Assembly: GCA_030762935.1 (NCBI GenBank)
Contig: CM060896.1
Coordinates: forward strand, 9,781,001-9,845,000
Length of the DNA: 64,000 nt
From: Hymenopus coronatus
Taxonomy: Eukaryota; Arthropoda; Insecta; Mantodea; Hymenopodidae
Direction of reading: 5' to 3'
The translations under genes were made by a program, and so were the position numbers. A model generated the notes under the pieces. It did no database searches and was not told the DNA's origin. It worked only from the letters and a program-made list of their open reading frames with translations. This document shows, in pieces, positions 10,637 through 21,334 of the stretch. Each line of letters begins with the position of its first letter. Position 1 is the first letter of the stretch.

Positions 10637-11735
10637 TGTGTTCCATTCACATGACTTTCTCCACATCTCTGCAACAAATTATTGTCTAAAAGCCTATGCT
10701 TCTATTTACTTCATGCACAAAAATTAACACAAATATCCTTATTACTAGCTTCCTTGTAAGTAGAAGTGAAATAAGGGAGTACCATAGATTAAAGTGAAAG
10801 CCAAAAGCTGGCTGCTAAGTGACTGATGTTCCTTTGTTTGTGTGGACAGCTGCTAACAAATTCCTGTATGAGAAAAGTATAAGTTTCTTAAAGCTAAAAT
10901 CAATAGCACGGAATATCTAAAAAGGGATCAACTCCACGGAAAACATGTATATGATATAAATGTTGTGTTTTAATGTGCACTACATTTTTGTGTGGTAAGT
11001 TCTTGTTTATCTCTTATGGTTTAGCAGCTATGAAAAACTCCTTAAAATTCACCCAGAATAAAGTAGTCTTCAGAGGTTATTCCCAGAAAATTCAAGATAT
11101 ACATATTACTTGGCAAGTAAATATGTTAAATATAAGAGAATTTAATACAAATCGTTAGAACCTTTCTTTAAGAAAATAAAAATGTTCGACATCGTTTGCA
11201 TATAAAGGGTAGATGATGTGGGGGGATTTTTTTTAAAATCTACGTGTCGCATCCTTGGAAGATATGAAACTGAAATACCAAGTTTTTGAGCTATGCTGCC
11301 CACAGACACACACACACGCAGACAGAAACACACACGGCCATTTTTTTTAAAATGTTTTTTTTTTTATTCAGGAGGTGTCAAAACATGTATTTCCGGTGAA
11401 ATCTCGGTATCGATTTTTTTGGTGCATTACAATACCTTGTCTTCAACCCGCCTGGGTAGCGTGGTGGTATCTTGTCTGCCTCACATTCAAAAGGTCGTGA
11501 GTTCGAATCTCGCTTAGGGTGAGTTACCCGGATAAGGTTTTTTTCAGGGTTTTCCCTTATCCTGAGAAGACGAATGTGGAGTAACTTTAAGCTGCATGGA
11601 CTCCGAGAACATTTGAATATCATTTCACCAATTTCATTCAACGTCCGATATGACCAACCAGGTTAAAGGACGTTAAACAATCACAAAAAATACTTCTTTT
11701 CTACACTGTGTACATAGTACGTGTAGAGAAAGTAA
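10630..11735 (+). mobile_element. HLR copy inserted in mariner, containing a SINE
   Basis: Begins AATCTGATGTGTTCCATTCA immediately after transposase sequence and ends GTGTAGAGAAAGTAAAC before the mariner 3' flank. A family B SINE interrupts it at 11,447-11,690, just before the 3' palindrome. Without the SINE it is about 0.86 kb. No target-site duplication is evident. Confidence 0.85.
11447..11690 (+). mobile_element. SINE family B inside HLR
   Basis: One of the most complete family B copies: CCCGCCTGGGTAGCGTGGTG head, GAGTTCGAATCTC B box, then 'gttacccggataagg', 'cctgagaagacgaatg' and the 3' 'ggttaaaggacgttaaac'. Imperfect duplicates of the target ('aataccttgtcttc' and 'aatacttcttttc') lie on either side. 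It is the innermost layer of a three-deep nest. Confidence 0.85.
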
Positions 11736-11754
11736 ACAAAAATGTTGTTTTGAT

Positions 11755-11786
11755 TGAGAGGCCCGGGACTTATCAGGCGACCCTCG
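11755..11786 (-). repeat. Right terminal inverted repeat of mariner
   Basis: GAGAGGCCCGGGACTTATCA followed by GGCGACCCTCG, next to TA. Its reverse complement matches the left end and every unit of the 46-bp array. It is present once here, so the amplification affected only the left end. Confidence 0.85.
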
Positions 11787-11788
11787 TA

Positions 11789-12266
11789 TTGTGAATTTTG
11801 CAAATGTTATAGATGCATTTGTCTATTGTTTGTGTATTCTATCTCTACTGTTCCTACAAAATTAGGTAGCAAATAAAGATTACAATAGGTATAATATTTA
11901 ACAACAGAAGCAGGTAGAAGTTTGAGTAAGAAAAGAGGAGTGGAATGAGATGACAGTGTAAGGTTTTGGTAACCTGATTCCTGGAAACCTCGAGGGAGAG
12001 AGAGAGAGAGAGACAATAACTTGAATACCCGTTAATTGGAAATGTGCTCAATGCGACGGTCGCAACGTGCACGTGTGGATACGCGGTACGTGTCTCTTTT
12101 ATTTCTCCAATTAGACGGGATTTGTTTCCGGTGCAGCGCTCTCTAGGGGATTTGCTTCATTATTATTGAAACGCGGTCGCTCTCATTACAAAACTTGCAA
12201 AAAGGGGAACTAGAAGCTCCACACCGTAGAAACCTTTGGGCTTCAAGGATGGGAAATGAATAAATA
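11789..12266. other. Unique interval with (GA)n
   Basis: Non-repeated sequence right of the mariner. It contains a (GA)n run at 11,995-12,014 and several ACGTG motifs near 12,060-12,090. Short open frames on the minus strand overlap the GA/CT run and are not convincing genes. Confidence 0.4.
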
Positions 12267-13258
12267 CGAGGTCCATCCACAAACTGACAGACCATGTGAC
12301 ATAACTAAACAGTAACTAAAGTTATCAACACAAAACTTTATTACACTACCTTACCCTATTTCTCAACATTGCTATCAAGGTATTTATTGTCACGTGGTAC
12401 ACATGTTATACTCTTCCACCGCTAAACATCTGAGCCAAGATGTCACTGTCACTTTGAGGTCTTCATGTCTGGCAAACCTTTTCCATCCAAGTCATGTACG
12501 GTGTCCAAAGTTAAACACGGGTTTTTCTGAATTCTTTTATCAACATTTTCTTTCAACTCTTCCACAATGCCTGATGAACTTCCACTCCGAACTTGTCGCC
12601 CTCCATGGTGTAATGGTTACCATGATATCTGCAGATACCCAAAGTCGCGGGTTCAAACCCGGCTTAGAGCGATGGGTTTTTTCCGGGCGTAAAAATCCTT
12701 AGCATGGCTTCCTTCGGAAGGGAAGTAAAGCCGTTGGTCCCGTGTCGCAGATTTACGGCACGTAAAAGAACCTTAGGTCTACTAAAGAGGCCTCTGAGCA
12801 TGATGAAGCGGTCTTTCACGCCCAGTTTAGAATTGGACGCTGAGAACCACGCAGTTAAAGAGCGTCCATAAATAACATGCCATTTCACTCCACTCCGGTC
12901 TTTATCGTACACACTGTTATGTTCTTCCTTGATTACTCGTAAATTATGCGACATTTCCTCACTGAGGACTCGTTCATTGTATTATCACTTTACTCTTGTG
13001 TGTTATTTGCCTTTAACATTCGATTGACTCAACATTTTGTGCATTCAAAAAAAAAACAAAAAAAAACAAACGAAACAAAAAGTGGTAGAAAAGTTTTGAA
13101 AAACCGGTACCACGTGACAATAAATACCTTGATAGCAATGCCGATTACGTTGAGAAATAGAGTAAGGTAGTGTAACTTTGTAAATAAAGTTTTATGTTGA
13201 TAACTTTCGTTATTGTTTAGTTGTGTCAAATCGTTTGTCACTTTCTGGATGACTCTCT
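12267..13258. mobile_element. DNA element with long inverted repeats
   Basis: The left segment 12,267-12,410 and right segment about 13,085-13,258 are imperfect inverted repeats of roughly 150 bp. They share 'caactaaacaataac', 'aaagttatcaaca', 'actaccttac' and 'tgctatcaaggtatttattg' followed by 'tcacgtggta'. Both ends adjoin TA (12,265-12,266 and 13,259-13,260) and the left starts CGAGGTCCATCCA, consistent with a mariner-like or MITE element. Residual minus-strand sequence near 12,410-12,600 may be a transposase C-terminus, but that is weak. A family A SINE sits in the middle. Confidence 0.65.
12596..12893 (+). mobile_element. tRNA(Gln)-like SINE, family A, best copy
   Basis: The head contains TCCATGGTGTAATGGTTA, identical to the 5' part of animal tRNA-Gln including the A box, then the B box GGGTTCAAACCC. 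The body has 'tcggaagggaagtaaagccg', 'cgcagatttacggcacg' and 'gagcgtccataaataacat'. Partial copies occur at 2,612, 17,840, 57,726 and 61,473. A pol III transcript mobilised by a LINE is the expected mode. Confidence 0.85.
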
Positions 13259-13299
13259 TAAACTAATACAAGTTTTGTTAATTTAATTGATTTTTTTCT

Positions 13300-14600
13300 C
13301 ACAAGTTGTGTGTAGGACAGGAGTTGGATAGGTAGAGTCAGACTAAAAAATTCAATGTCATAGCCGGGATTTGAACCACGGATCTCCCGGACTCTAGCCA
13401 GGTGTAGAACAGGAGTTGGATAGGTAGAGTCGGACTGAAAAATTCAATGTCATAGCCGGGATTTGAACCACGGATCTCCCGGTCTCTAGCCGTGTGTAGG
13501 ACAGGAGTTGGATAGGTAGAGTCGGACTGAAAAATTCAATGTCATAGCCGGGATTTGAACCACGGATCTCCCGGTCTCTAGCCGTGTGTAGGACAGGAGT
13601 TGGAGAGGTAGAGTCAGACTAAAAAATTCAATGTCATAGCCGGGATTTGAACCATGGATCTCCAGGTCTCTAGCCATGTGTAGAACAGGAGTTGGATAGG
13701 TAGAGTCACACTGAAAAATTCAATGTCATAGCCAGGATTTGAACCACGGATCTCCCGGTCTCTAGCTGTGTGTAGGACAGGAGTTGGATAGGTAGAGTCA
13801 CAGTGAAAAAATCAATGTCATAGCCGGGATTTGAACCACGGATCTCCCGGTCTCTAGCCATGTGTAGGACAGGAGTTGGATAGGTAGAGTCAGACTGAAA
13901 AATTCAATGTCATAGCCGGGATTTGAACCACGAATCTCCCGGTCTCTAGCTGTGTGTAGGACAGGAGTTGGATAGGTAGAGTCAGACTGAAAAATTCAAT
14001 GTCATAGCCGGGATTTGAACCACGAATCTCCCGGTCTCTAGCTGTGTGTAGGACAGGAGTTGGATAGGTAGAGTCAGACTGAAAAATTCAATGTCATAGC
14101 CAGGATTTGAACCACGGATCTCCCGATCTCTAGCTGTGTGTAGGACAGGAGTTGGATAGGTAGAGTCAGACTGAAACATTCAATGTCATAGCCGGGATTT
14201 GAACCACGAATCTCCCGGTCTCTAGCCGTGTGTAGGACAGGAGTTGGATAGGTAGAGTCAGACTGAAACATTCAATGTCATAGCCGGGATTTGAACCACG
14301 AATCTCCCGGTCTCTAGCCGTGTGTAGGACAGGAGTTGGATAGGTAGAGTCAGACTAAAAAATTCAATGTCATAGCCGGGATTTGAACCACGGATCTCCC
14401 CGTCCCTAGCCGCGTGTAGGACAGGAGTTGGATAGGTAGAGTCAGACTAAAAAATTCAATGTCATAGCCGGGATTTGAACCACGGATCTCCCCGTCCCTA
14501 GCCGCGTGTAGGACAGGAGTTGGATAGGTAGAGTCAGACTAAAAAATTCAATGTCATAGCCGGGATTTGAACGACGGATCTCCTGATCTCTAGCCGCTTG
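13300..14600 (-). repeat. 92-bp satellite from SINE family C (reverse array)
   Basis: About 14 tandem units. Read on the minus strand each contains CGGCTAGAGACCGGGAGATC, the B box GGTTCAAATCC, 'ggctatgacattgaattttt', 'cagtctgactctacc' and 'aactcctgtcctacac'. The A box is absent from internal units. The same unit forms the larger array at 33,008-37,165 in the opposite orientation. Confidence 0.92.
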
Positions 14601-14690
14601 CTCTGCCACTGAGCTACCATGGCAACATGCCGGCATAACATTGAATTTCTGAACTGACTCGCATGTTTCCCGGTAAACCACAAGGTGATC
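14555..14690 (-). mobile_element. SINE family C tRNA-like head at array edge
   Basis: On the minus strand the outermost unit retains a whole tRNA-like head: GCCATGGTAGCTCAGTGG with the A box TAGCTCAGTGG, then GTTCAAATCCCGGC. The ends GCCATGG and CTATGAC can still partly form an acceptor stem. Upstream sequence ('catgcgagtcagttc') is shared with the unit at 32,851-33,007, so the source repeat was longer than the tRNA. It appears to be the parent of the 92-bp arrays. Confidence 0.75.
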
Positions 14691-14835
14691 TCAAATTATT
14701 TTGAGATGACAACCCCAATATTAAACACAATTGGCAGGATCATTAGAAGTAACCCAACAAACTATTTCAAAACGTCATGGGAAAGATTCAAGTCCCGGGC
14801 TTCATAGCTTAGGCAACATAATGTCCAGTTACTGT

Positions 14836-15273
14836 TAATTACTTTCTCTACACGTACTATGTACCTAGAGTGTAGAAGGTATATTTTGAAATTTTTGAGA
14901 GTAGCCTCTGAAGATCTCTTTACCTGAAGGAATGTTTCTGAACTTTGCATAACCAGCAAACCCTAAGAGATATACAAAAACTTACTACACAAAAAATATA
15001 GATCTTAAAACATACAATTTATGTTATATAGGTTCGTGGAATTGACCATTTCTGAGATAACCCTTGTTATTTTTATCAGACATAAAATACTTAACATTTC
15101 GCTCACAGCTCCTGGCCATGAATAGAAAAATGATTTCAAACCCATAGCAACTACATTTTAAAACATTTGACTATCGGTATACCTTCTACTTATAAGAAAA
15201 TTTCTGCTAATTTTTATCTGGATTAGCATCATTTGTTACAGAGACGTGTAGAAAGTCATGTGAATGGAAAACA
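14836..15273 (-). mobile_element. HLR copy with internal deletion
   Basis: Starts TAATTACTTTCTCTACACGT and jumps from the 3' palindrome directly to 'gagagtagcctctgaagatc', so the (CA)n region is lost. It ends 'gtgtagaaagtcatgtgaatgg'. The next copy follows at once in the same orientation. Positions 14,691-14,835 are unique. Confidence 0.8.
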
Positions 15274-15277
15274 AGAG

Positions 15278-16178
15278 ATTTTTACTTTCTCTACACGTAC
15301 TATGGACATAGTGTATAAAGAAGGTATTGTACCCAAAAATTCGATACCGAAATTTCACCGGAAATACATGTTTGGGTCCCCCTGAATTCAAAAATAGCAT
15401 TTTTGGAAAAAGGCCTGTGTGTATGTGTCTTTGTGTGTATGTCTGTCTGTCTGTCTGTGAACAGAATAGCTAAAAAACGAAGAGATCGTTGAATACCAAA
15501 CTTGGTGTTTAATTTTGATATCTTCCAAGGATGTGACACGAAGATTTTCAAGAAAACCCCCCACCCCCAGCTACCCTTTACATGGAACTTTTTTTTAATA
15601 TTTTCGATTTCCTTAAAAATGGCTCAAACGATTTTGATTAAAATATTGTATATTAAAGATATTTACCTGACAAATAAAATGTGTATCTTGTATTTTATGG
15701 GAATAGACTCTGAAGACTACTTTATTCTGGATGAATTTGACCAATTTTGCCTAACTGCTAAATCTAAGAGATGGACAAAAACTTACCACACAAAAATGTA
15801 GAACGCGTTAAAACACACAATTTATAGATAATATATACATTTTTTCGTGGAATTTATCGTTTTTTTTTGTTTTTTTTTTAAAAATTCTTTGTTTTCGGTT
15901 TCAGCTTTGAAATATTTATACTTTTGTCATACAGGAATTTGTCAAATCGTGTCCATGCAAACAGAGGAACTTCAGTCACATGGCAACCAGCTTTTGACTA
16001 TTACTTTAACCTATAGTACTCCCTTATTTCTCTTCTGCTTACAAGGAAGCAAGTAATAAGGCTATTTCTGCTGATTTTATGTCGATTAGCATGAAGTAAA
16101 TAGAAGAATAAGCTTTTTAACAATACTTTATTACAGAGATGTAGAGAAAGTCATGTGATTGCAACACATCAGATTTTT
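15278..16178 (-). mobile_element. HLR copy, complete
   Basis: From TTTACTTTCTCTACACGTAC to 'catgtgattgcaacacatcagatt', about 0.9 kb. The microsatellite is a (GT)n/(CTGT)n near 15,416-15,460. It is a good reference for the family's length. Confidence 0.9.
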
Positions 16179-16199
16179 TTATTATTTGACTGAAAATGT

Positions 16200-17580
16200 A
16201 GATACTGCCCGACGTTTTCAAAACAAACATTCGCAGAAATTGTTTTTTTGCTTGCTTCCTTACAAGTAAAGAGGGTAAAAAACTAGCCTAAAAGCCAGTC
16301 GAGGTATCAAACAATTGATATTCTCATCTCTTTTGGCATGGGAAGAAGAGAAACAAAAAAAAAATATAAAACAAATTGTGATTTTCTGTTTGAGAGAAAT
16401 TTAAGCGTTTAAAATTGAAACTAAACACATATAATATCTCGGAAGCGATTAATTCTACAAACATATGACATAAAAATCTGATGTGTTCCATTCACATGAT
16501 TTTCTCTACATCTCGGCAACAAATTATTGTTAAAAAGCTAATGCTTCTATTTACTTCATGCTAATCGAGAAAAAAAATTAGCAGAAATAGTCTTATTACT
16601 TGGTTCCTTGTAAGTAGAAGCGAAATAAGGGAGTACCATAGGTTAAAGTAATAGTCAAAAGCTGGTTGCTATGTGACTGAAGTTCCTTTGTTTGTATGGA
16701 TATGAGTTGACAAATTCCTGTATGAGAAAAGTATACTTTTCAAAACTGAAACTAAAGACAAGGATATCTTAAAAATATCAATTCCACGAAAAAAATGTAT
16801 TTGACATAAATTGTGTTTTTGAATGTGCTCTACATTTTCTGTGTGGTAATCTTTTGTCCATCTCATACGGTTTAGCAGTTATACAAAATTCCGTAAAATT
16901 CACACAGAATAAAGTGGTCTTCAGAGGCTATTCCCAGAAAATGCAAGATATACATTTTATTTGTCAAGTAAATATCTTAAATATACAGGATTTTAATCAA
17001 AATCGTTAGAGCCATTTTTAAGAAAATCAAAATTTTGGAATTGTTTTGCATGTAAAGGGTAGTTTGGGGTGGGGGAATTTTCTTGAAAATCTTCGTGTCG
17101 GATCCTTGGAAGATACCAGACTTAAATACTAATTTTGGTTTTTAACTGTCTTCATTTTTGAGCTATTCTGCCCCCACACACATACGGACATTTTTCTAAA
17201 AATGCATTTTTTGGATTCAGGGAGTCTCAAAACATGTATTTCCGTTGAAATCTCGGTATTGAATTTTTGGGTGCAATACAATACCTTCTCTATACTCTAT
17301 GTACATAGTACGTGTAGAGAAAGTAAAAGGTGTGTATTAACGAGATGTTGTGTGTGTCTCTTCCGGTTTAGCCATTACAAAAGGCATCCAGAATAAAGAG
17401 ACTATTCCTAGAAAACTCAAGATACACCTTTCGTTTGTCATAAAAATGTGTATATTATATATACCTAAATATTTAGAGGCCTTTTTTACAAAAGCAAAAA
17501 TTGTTTCGTGTTAAGGGTAGTTGGATTGGGAGCTTTTTCTGAAATTTTCTATCGTACCCTTGAAAGTACCTGAACTTAAA
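16200..17580 (+). mobile_element. Old HLR copy split by a younger one
   Basis: 16,200-16,473 and 17,323-17,580 are the two parts of one strongly diverged copy. The left part ends at 'acatatgacataaa' and the right resumes at 'ggtgtgtattaacgagatg', which are adjacent in better copies ('gacataaattgtgtgtttta'). The right part ends in an A-rich tract. Confidence 0.75.
16474..17322 (+). mobile_element. HLR copy, complete, nested in older HLR
   Basis: Intact at both ends (AATCTGATGTGTTCCATTCA to GTGTAGAGAAAGTAAAA). Because the host sequence is a known family member, the boundaries can be read directly, and no duplicated target bases are seen beyond A-runs. Confidence 0.9.
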
Positions 17581-17997
17581 AAAAAAAAAAAAAAAACCTA
17601 CAAAGCGCATGAGTGTTGATAGGGCTAGCGCCTGTGGTTATTCACAAGCGTTGTGTTCGCTTTGTTGTCGGCTGGGTAACAGGTCAATGTTAAACGATAC
17701 ACGAAAACACACTCCACAATATCTCTTTAAATCACACACCTATGTCATATATGGGGACGCGAAATGGCGAAATTTTGTCCATAAGCCTTCTTCTTTTATG
17801 GCCTGGGATTCTTTAACGTTTAACTAATCATTACATGGGACCAGCGGCTTTACTTACCTTCCGAAGGAAACCATGCTATCCTCTATTCACTCTCAAAACA
17901 GATGCACGTGGTCAGAGCACCGCGGTACAACACAGTAGCAGGACGCGCAAGAATTTAATTCCATGCTAAGAATCTAAATTACAGAATGAGTTTATCT
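17581..17997. other. Unique interval with SINE A remnant
   Basis: Mostly unrecognised sequence. At about 17,838-17,878, 'gggaccagcggctttactta' and 'ccttccgaaggaaaccatgc' match the middle of SINE family A in reverse. A small ORF at 17,609-17,827 has no recognisable domain. Confidence 0.45.
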
Positions 17998-18938
17998 TTT
18001 AATTGTACAATATTCCATACAAATAAGTAAGAGTTAAATTGTGCAATATTCCATACAAATAAGTAAGAGTTAAATTGTACAATATTCCATACAAATAAGA
18101 AAGAGTTAAATTGTGCAATATTCCATACAAATAAGTAAGAGTTAAATTGTGCAATATTCCATACAAATAAGAAAGAGTTAAATTGTACAATATTCCATAC
18201 AAATAAGAAAGAGTTAAATTGTACAATATTCCATACAAATAAGTAAGAGTTAAATTGTACAATATTCCATACAAATAAGTAAGAGTTAAATTGTACAATA
18301 TTCCATACAAATAAGTAAGAGTTAAATTGTACAATATTCCATACAAATAAGTAAGAGTTAAATTGTACAATATTCCATACAAATAAGTAAGAGCTAAATT
18401 GTACAATATTCCATACAAATAAGAGTTAAATTGTACAATATTCCATACAAATAAGTAAGAGTTAAATTGTACAACATTCCATACTAATAAGTAAGAGTTA
18501 AATTGTACAATATTCCATACAAATAAGTAAGAGTTAAATTGTACAATATTCCATACAAATAAGTAAGAGTTAAATTGTACAACATTCCATACTAATAAGT
18601 AAGAGTTAAATTGTACAATATTCCATACAAATAAGTAAGAGTTAAATTGTACAATATTCCATACAAATAAGAAAGAGTTAAATTGTACAACATTCCATAC
18701 TAATAAGTAAGAGTTAAATTGTACAATATTCCATACAAATAAGTAAGAGTTAAATTGTACAATATTCCATACAAATAAGTAAGAGTTAAATTGTACAATA
18801 TTCCATACAAATAAGTAAGAGTTAAATTGTACAACATTCCATACAAATAAGTAAGAGTTAAATTGTACAATATTCCATACAAATAAGTAAGAGTTAAATT
18901 GTACAACATTCCATACAAATAAGTAAGAGTTAAATTGA
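17998..18938. repeat. 36-bp AT-rich satellite
   Basis: About 26 units of ATTGTACAATATTCCATACA plus AATAAGTAAGAGTTAA. Each has the 10-bp palindrome ATTGTACAAT. Variants (TGTGCAAT, ACAACATT, CATACTAAT, AATAAGAAAG) are scattered, and one unit near 18,415 is four bases short. Because 36 is divisible by three, a long minus-strand frame of 12-residue repeats appears; it is a by-product of the array. Confidence 0.95.
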
Positions 18939-19203
18939 CTCTGATTTGATACCCAACACTTCCTTGAAAGAAGTGATGAAATTAACTTCCGAGTCCACCA
19001 GGTGTTTAGGTTATAAATATAAACAGTGAACGGAAAAAACAAAGCGCGTGAAATATACGAGGCAAGAATGTGATGATTTTGTGAAGCACGCAATTGACGT
19101 AGAGGTGCACAATTTCTGTTTTAACAATAAGCCGCCAACAGTTACATGCAACAAAGGTTGATGGATAATTTAAGTGACACCGTTGTTCATATCCTGTTAT
19201 TTA

Positions 19204-20940
19204 TTTTTACTTTCTCTACACGTACTTTGTACATAGTGTATAGAGAAGGTATTGCAATCCACCAAAAAATTCGATATCGGGATTTCACCGGAAATATATG
19301 TTTTAGGGTCCCCTGTATTGAAAAAAATCTGATGTGTACCATTCACATGACTTTCTCCATATCCCTGCAACAAATAATTTTTGAAAACCTTATACTTCTA
19401 TTTACTTTATGCTAATCAGAAAAAAATAGCAGAAATAGTCTAATTACTCGCTTCCTTGTCAGTAGAAGCGAAATAAGGGACAACCGTAGGTTAAAGTGAT
19501 AGTCAAAATCTGGTTGCTATGTCAATGAAGTTCCTTTGTTTATATGGATAGGAATTGACAAGTTCCTGTATGAGAAAAGTATACGTTTTTCATAGCAGAA
19601 ACAAAAATAAGGAATGTCACAAAAACGACGAACTCCACGAAAAAATGTATATAACATAAATTGTGTGTTTTAAAGTGCTCTACACTTTTTGTGTAGTAAG
19701 TTTTTGTCCATCTCTTACGGTTTAGCAGTCATTCAAAATTCAGTACAATTCATCCAGAATAAACTACTCTTCAGAGGCTATTCCCAGAAAATTCAAGATA
19801 TACATTTCATTTGTCACGTAAATATGTTTAATATCCGAAATTTTAATCAAAATCGTTAGAGCCATTTTTGAGAAAATCAAAATTTTCGAAAAAAGTTCCA
19901 TGTAAAGGGTAGTTGGGGGTGGGGGATTTTTCTCAAAATCTTCGTGTCGCATATCTGGAAGATACTAAACTTAAATACAAAGTTTGGTATTTTACCGACT
20001 TTTCGTTTTTGAGTTATCGTGTTCACAGATACACGGACACACACACACACACACACACAGACACACATACACACACACACGGACCTTATTGTGAAAATGC
20101 TTTTTTTGGATATTGGGGACCCTAAAACATATATTTCCGGTGAAATCTCGGTATCGAATTTTTGGTGGAGTGCAATACTTTCTCTATACACTATGTACAT
20201 AGTGCGTATGGAGAGAGTAAAAAAGGTCCGTGTGTTGTGAACACGATAACTCAAAAACGTAAAGTCGGTAAAATACGAAACTGGGTATTTAAGTTTAGTA
20301 TCTTCCAGGGATGCGACACGAAGATTTTGAGAAAAATCTCCCCTTCCCAAACTACCATTTACATGGAACATTTTTTCGAAATATTTTATTTTCTAAAAAA
20401 ATGGCTCTAACGATTTTGATTAAAATATCGTATATTAAAAACATTCATCTGACAAATAATATGTATATCTTGAATTTTCTGGGAATAGCCTCTGAAGACT
20501 ACTTTATACTGAATGAATTTTACAAAATTTTGCATAACTGCTAAACCGTAAGAGATGGAGAAAACCTTACGTCACAAAAAATGTAGAGCGCGTTAAAACA
20601 CACAGTTTATGTTATATATATTTTTTTCGTGGAGGTGATCGTTTTTGAGTTATTCCTTGATTGTGGTTTCACCTAAAAAAACTTACTTTTCTCATACAGG
20701 AATTTGTCAACTCGTGTCCATACAAAGGAACTTCAGTCACATAGCAACCATCTTTTCACTATCACTTTAACCTATGATACTCCCTTATTTCGCTTCTACT
20801 TACAAGGAAGCAAGTAATAAGACTATTTCTGCTAATTTTTTTGTCGATTAGCATGAAATAAATAGAAGCATAAGCTTTTCAATAATGACTTGTAGCAGAG
20901 AGCTAGAGAAAGTCTTGTGAATGGAACACATGAGACTTTT
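19204..20940 (-). mobile_element. HLR copy split by another HLR
   Basis: The 3' part (19,204-19,321, TTTTACTTTCTCTACACGTA to 'ggtcccctgtattgaaaa') is separated from the rest (20,219-20,940, starting 'aaggtccgtgtg') by a forward copy. The 5' end is 'gctagagaaagtcttgtgaatgg'. About a dozen bases of the consensus are missing at the junction. 18,939-19,203 is unique. Confidence 0.85.
19323..20218 (+). mobile_element. HLR copy, complete, nested in reverse HLR
   Basis: Runs from AATCTGATGTGTACCATTCA to GTATGGAGAGAGTAAAA with a long (CA)n at 20,036-20,082. It lies in an A-rich spot of the reverse copy. This is the second self-nesting event in the window. Confidence 0.9.
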
Positions 20941-20984
20941 TCTCTCTGTTTTTTGTTATTAGAGTTGAGTATTACATGTGTACC

Positions 20985-21195
20985 CATTTTTTGTTATGAC
21001 TATTATCATCATTAAACCTAACAGAATATTTTAGTCACCGTTCAAGTTGTGGGAGTAAGAGCTCTGTTCTGTTTGCATTGCATTATGACAGTAGTTCTGG
21101 CGGGAATGGCGGAATGTTACATTATAACGGCTTTTATTTTGGCGCGGATCAACTTAAGGCTGAATAGACTTTAAGTACTTTTGCGTCCGAAAAGT
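20985..21195 (-). mobile_element. SINE family D, 5'-truncated
   Basis: Reverse copy of the 3' part of the element at 2,284. Shared segments include 'aacctaacagaatattttag', 'agttctggcgggaatggcgg' and 'ggatcaacttaaggctgaat'. No B box remains. The tail carries ATT/ATC repeats. The following stretch to 21,334 holds a short HLR fragment (about 21,245-21,290). Confidence 0.6.
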
Positions 21196-21334
21196 CCATC
21201 ACTTTCCGCTGCAACATAATAACCACTACGGAGGACGGGATATACATTCGTTCTTAAGCATTTCCGAGATATTCCCTGTTATTGATTTAAAGTTTACAAT
21301 GTTTCTGTTTTCTCAAATGGGAAACTTTTATTTG

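Larger units (their letters stand above)
7575..11786 (+). mobile_element. mariner element with expanded left end and nested insertions
   Basis: Flanked by TA at 7,573-7,574 and 11,787-11,788, the target duplication of Tc1/mariner elements. The left terminus CTCTGGTCGGCTGATAAGTC and the reverse complement of the right terminus (CGAGGGTCGCCTGATAAGTC) match at most positions. In order it holds the terminal-repeat array (to about 9,745), a short leader, a broken transposase (9,860-10,636), an inserted HLR (10,630-11,735) and the right terminal repeat. Without the array and HLR the remainder is about 1 kb, so part of the 3' coding region has also been deleted. The element is dead: the transposase has a stop and lacks its third catalytic residue. 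Confidence 0.85.

Noticed and set aside
12596..12670. Functional tRNA-Gln gene
   Set aside because: Although the 5' half matches tRNA-Gln, the 3' acceptor strand does not close the stem, and the same head with the same body occurs at several places, so it is a SINE.
15502..15801. Open frames of 60-110 codons within HLR copies (also 22,703, 48,958, 50,784 and others)
   Set aside because: They fall on different frames and strands in different copies and are broken by substitutions without pattern, so the repeat family is non-coding.
17999..19093. 364-codon minus-strand open frame with 12-residue repeats
   Set aside because: It is the 36-bp satellite read in frame; the frame even changes at a short unit near 18,415 and stays open. 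Composition and lack of unique domain argue against a protein.
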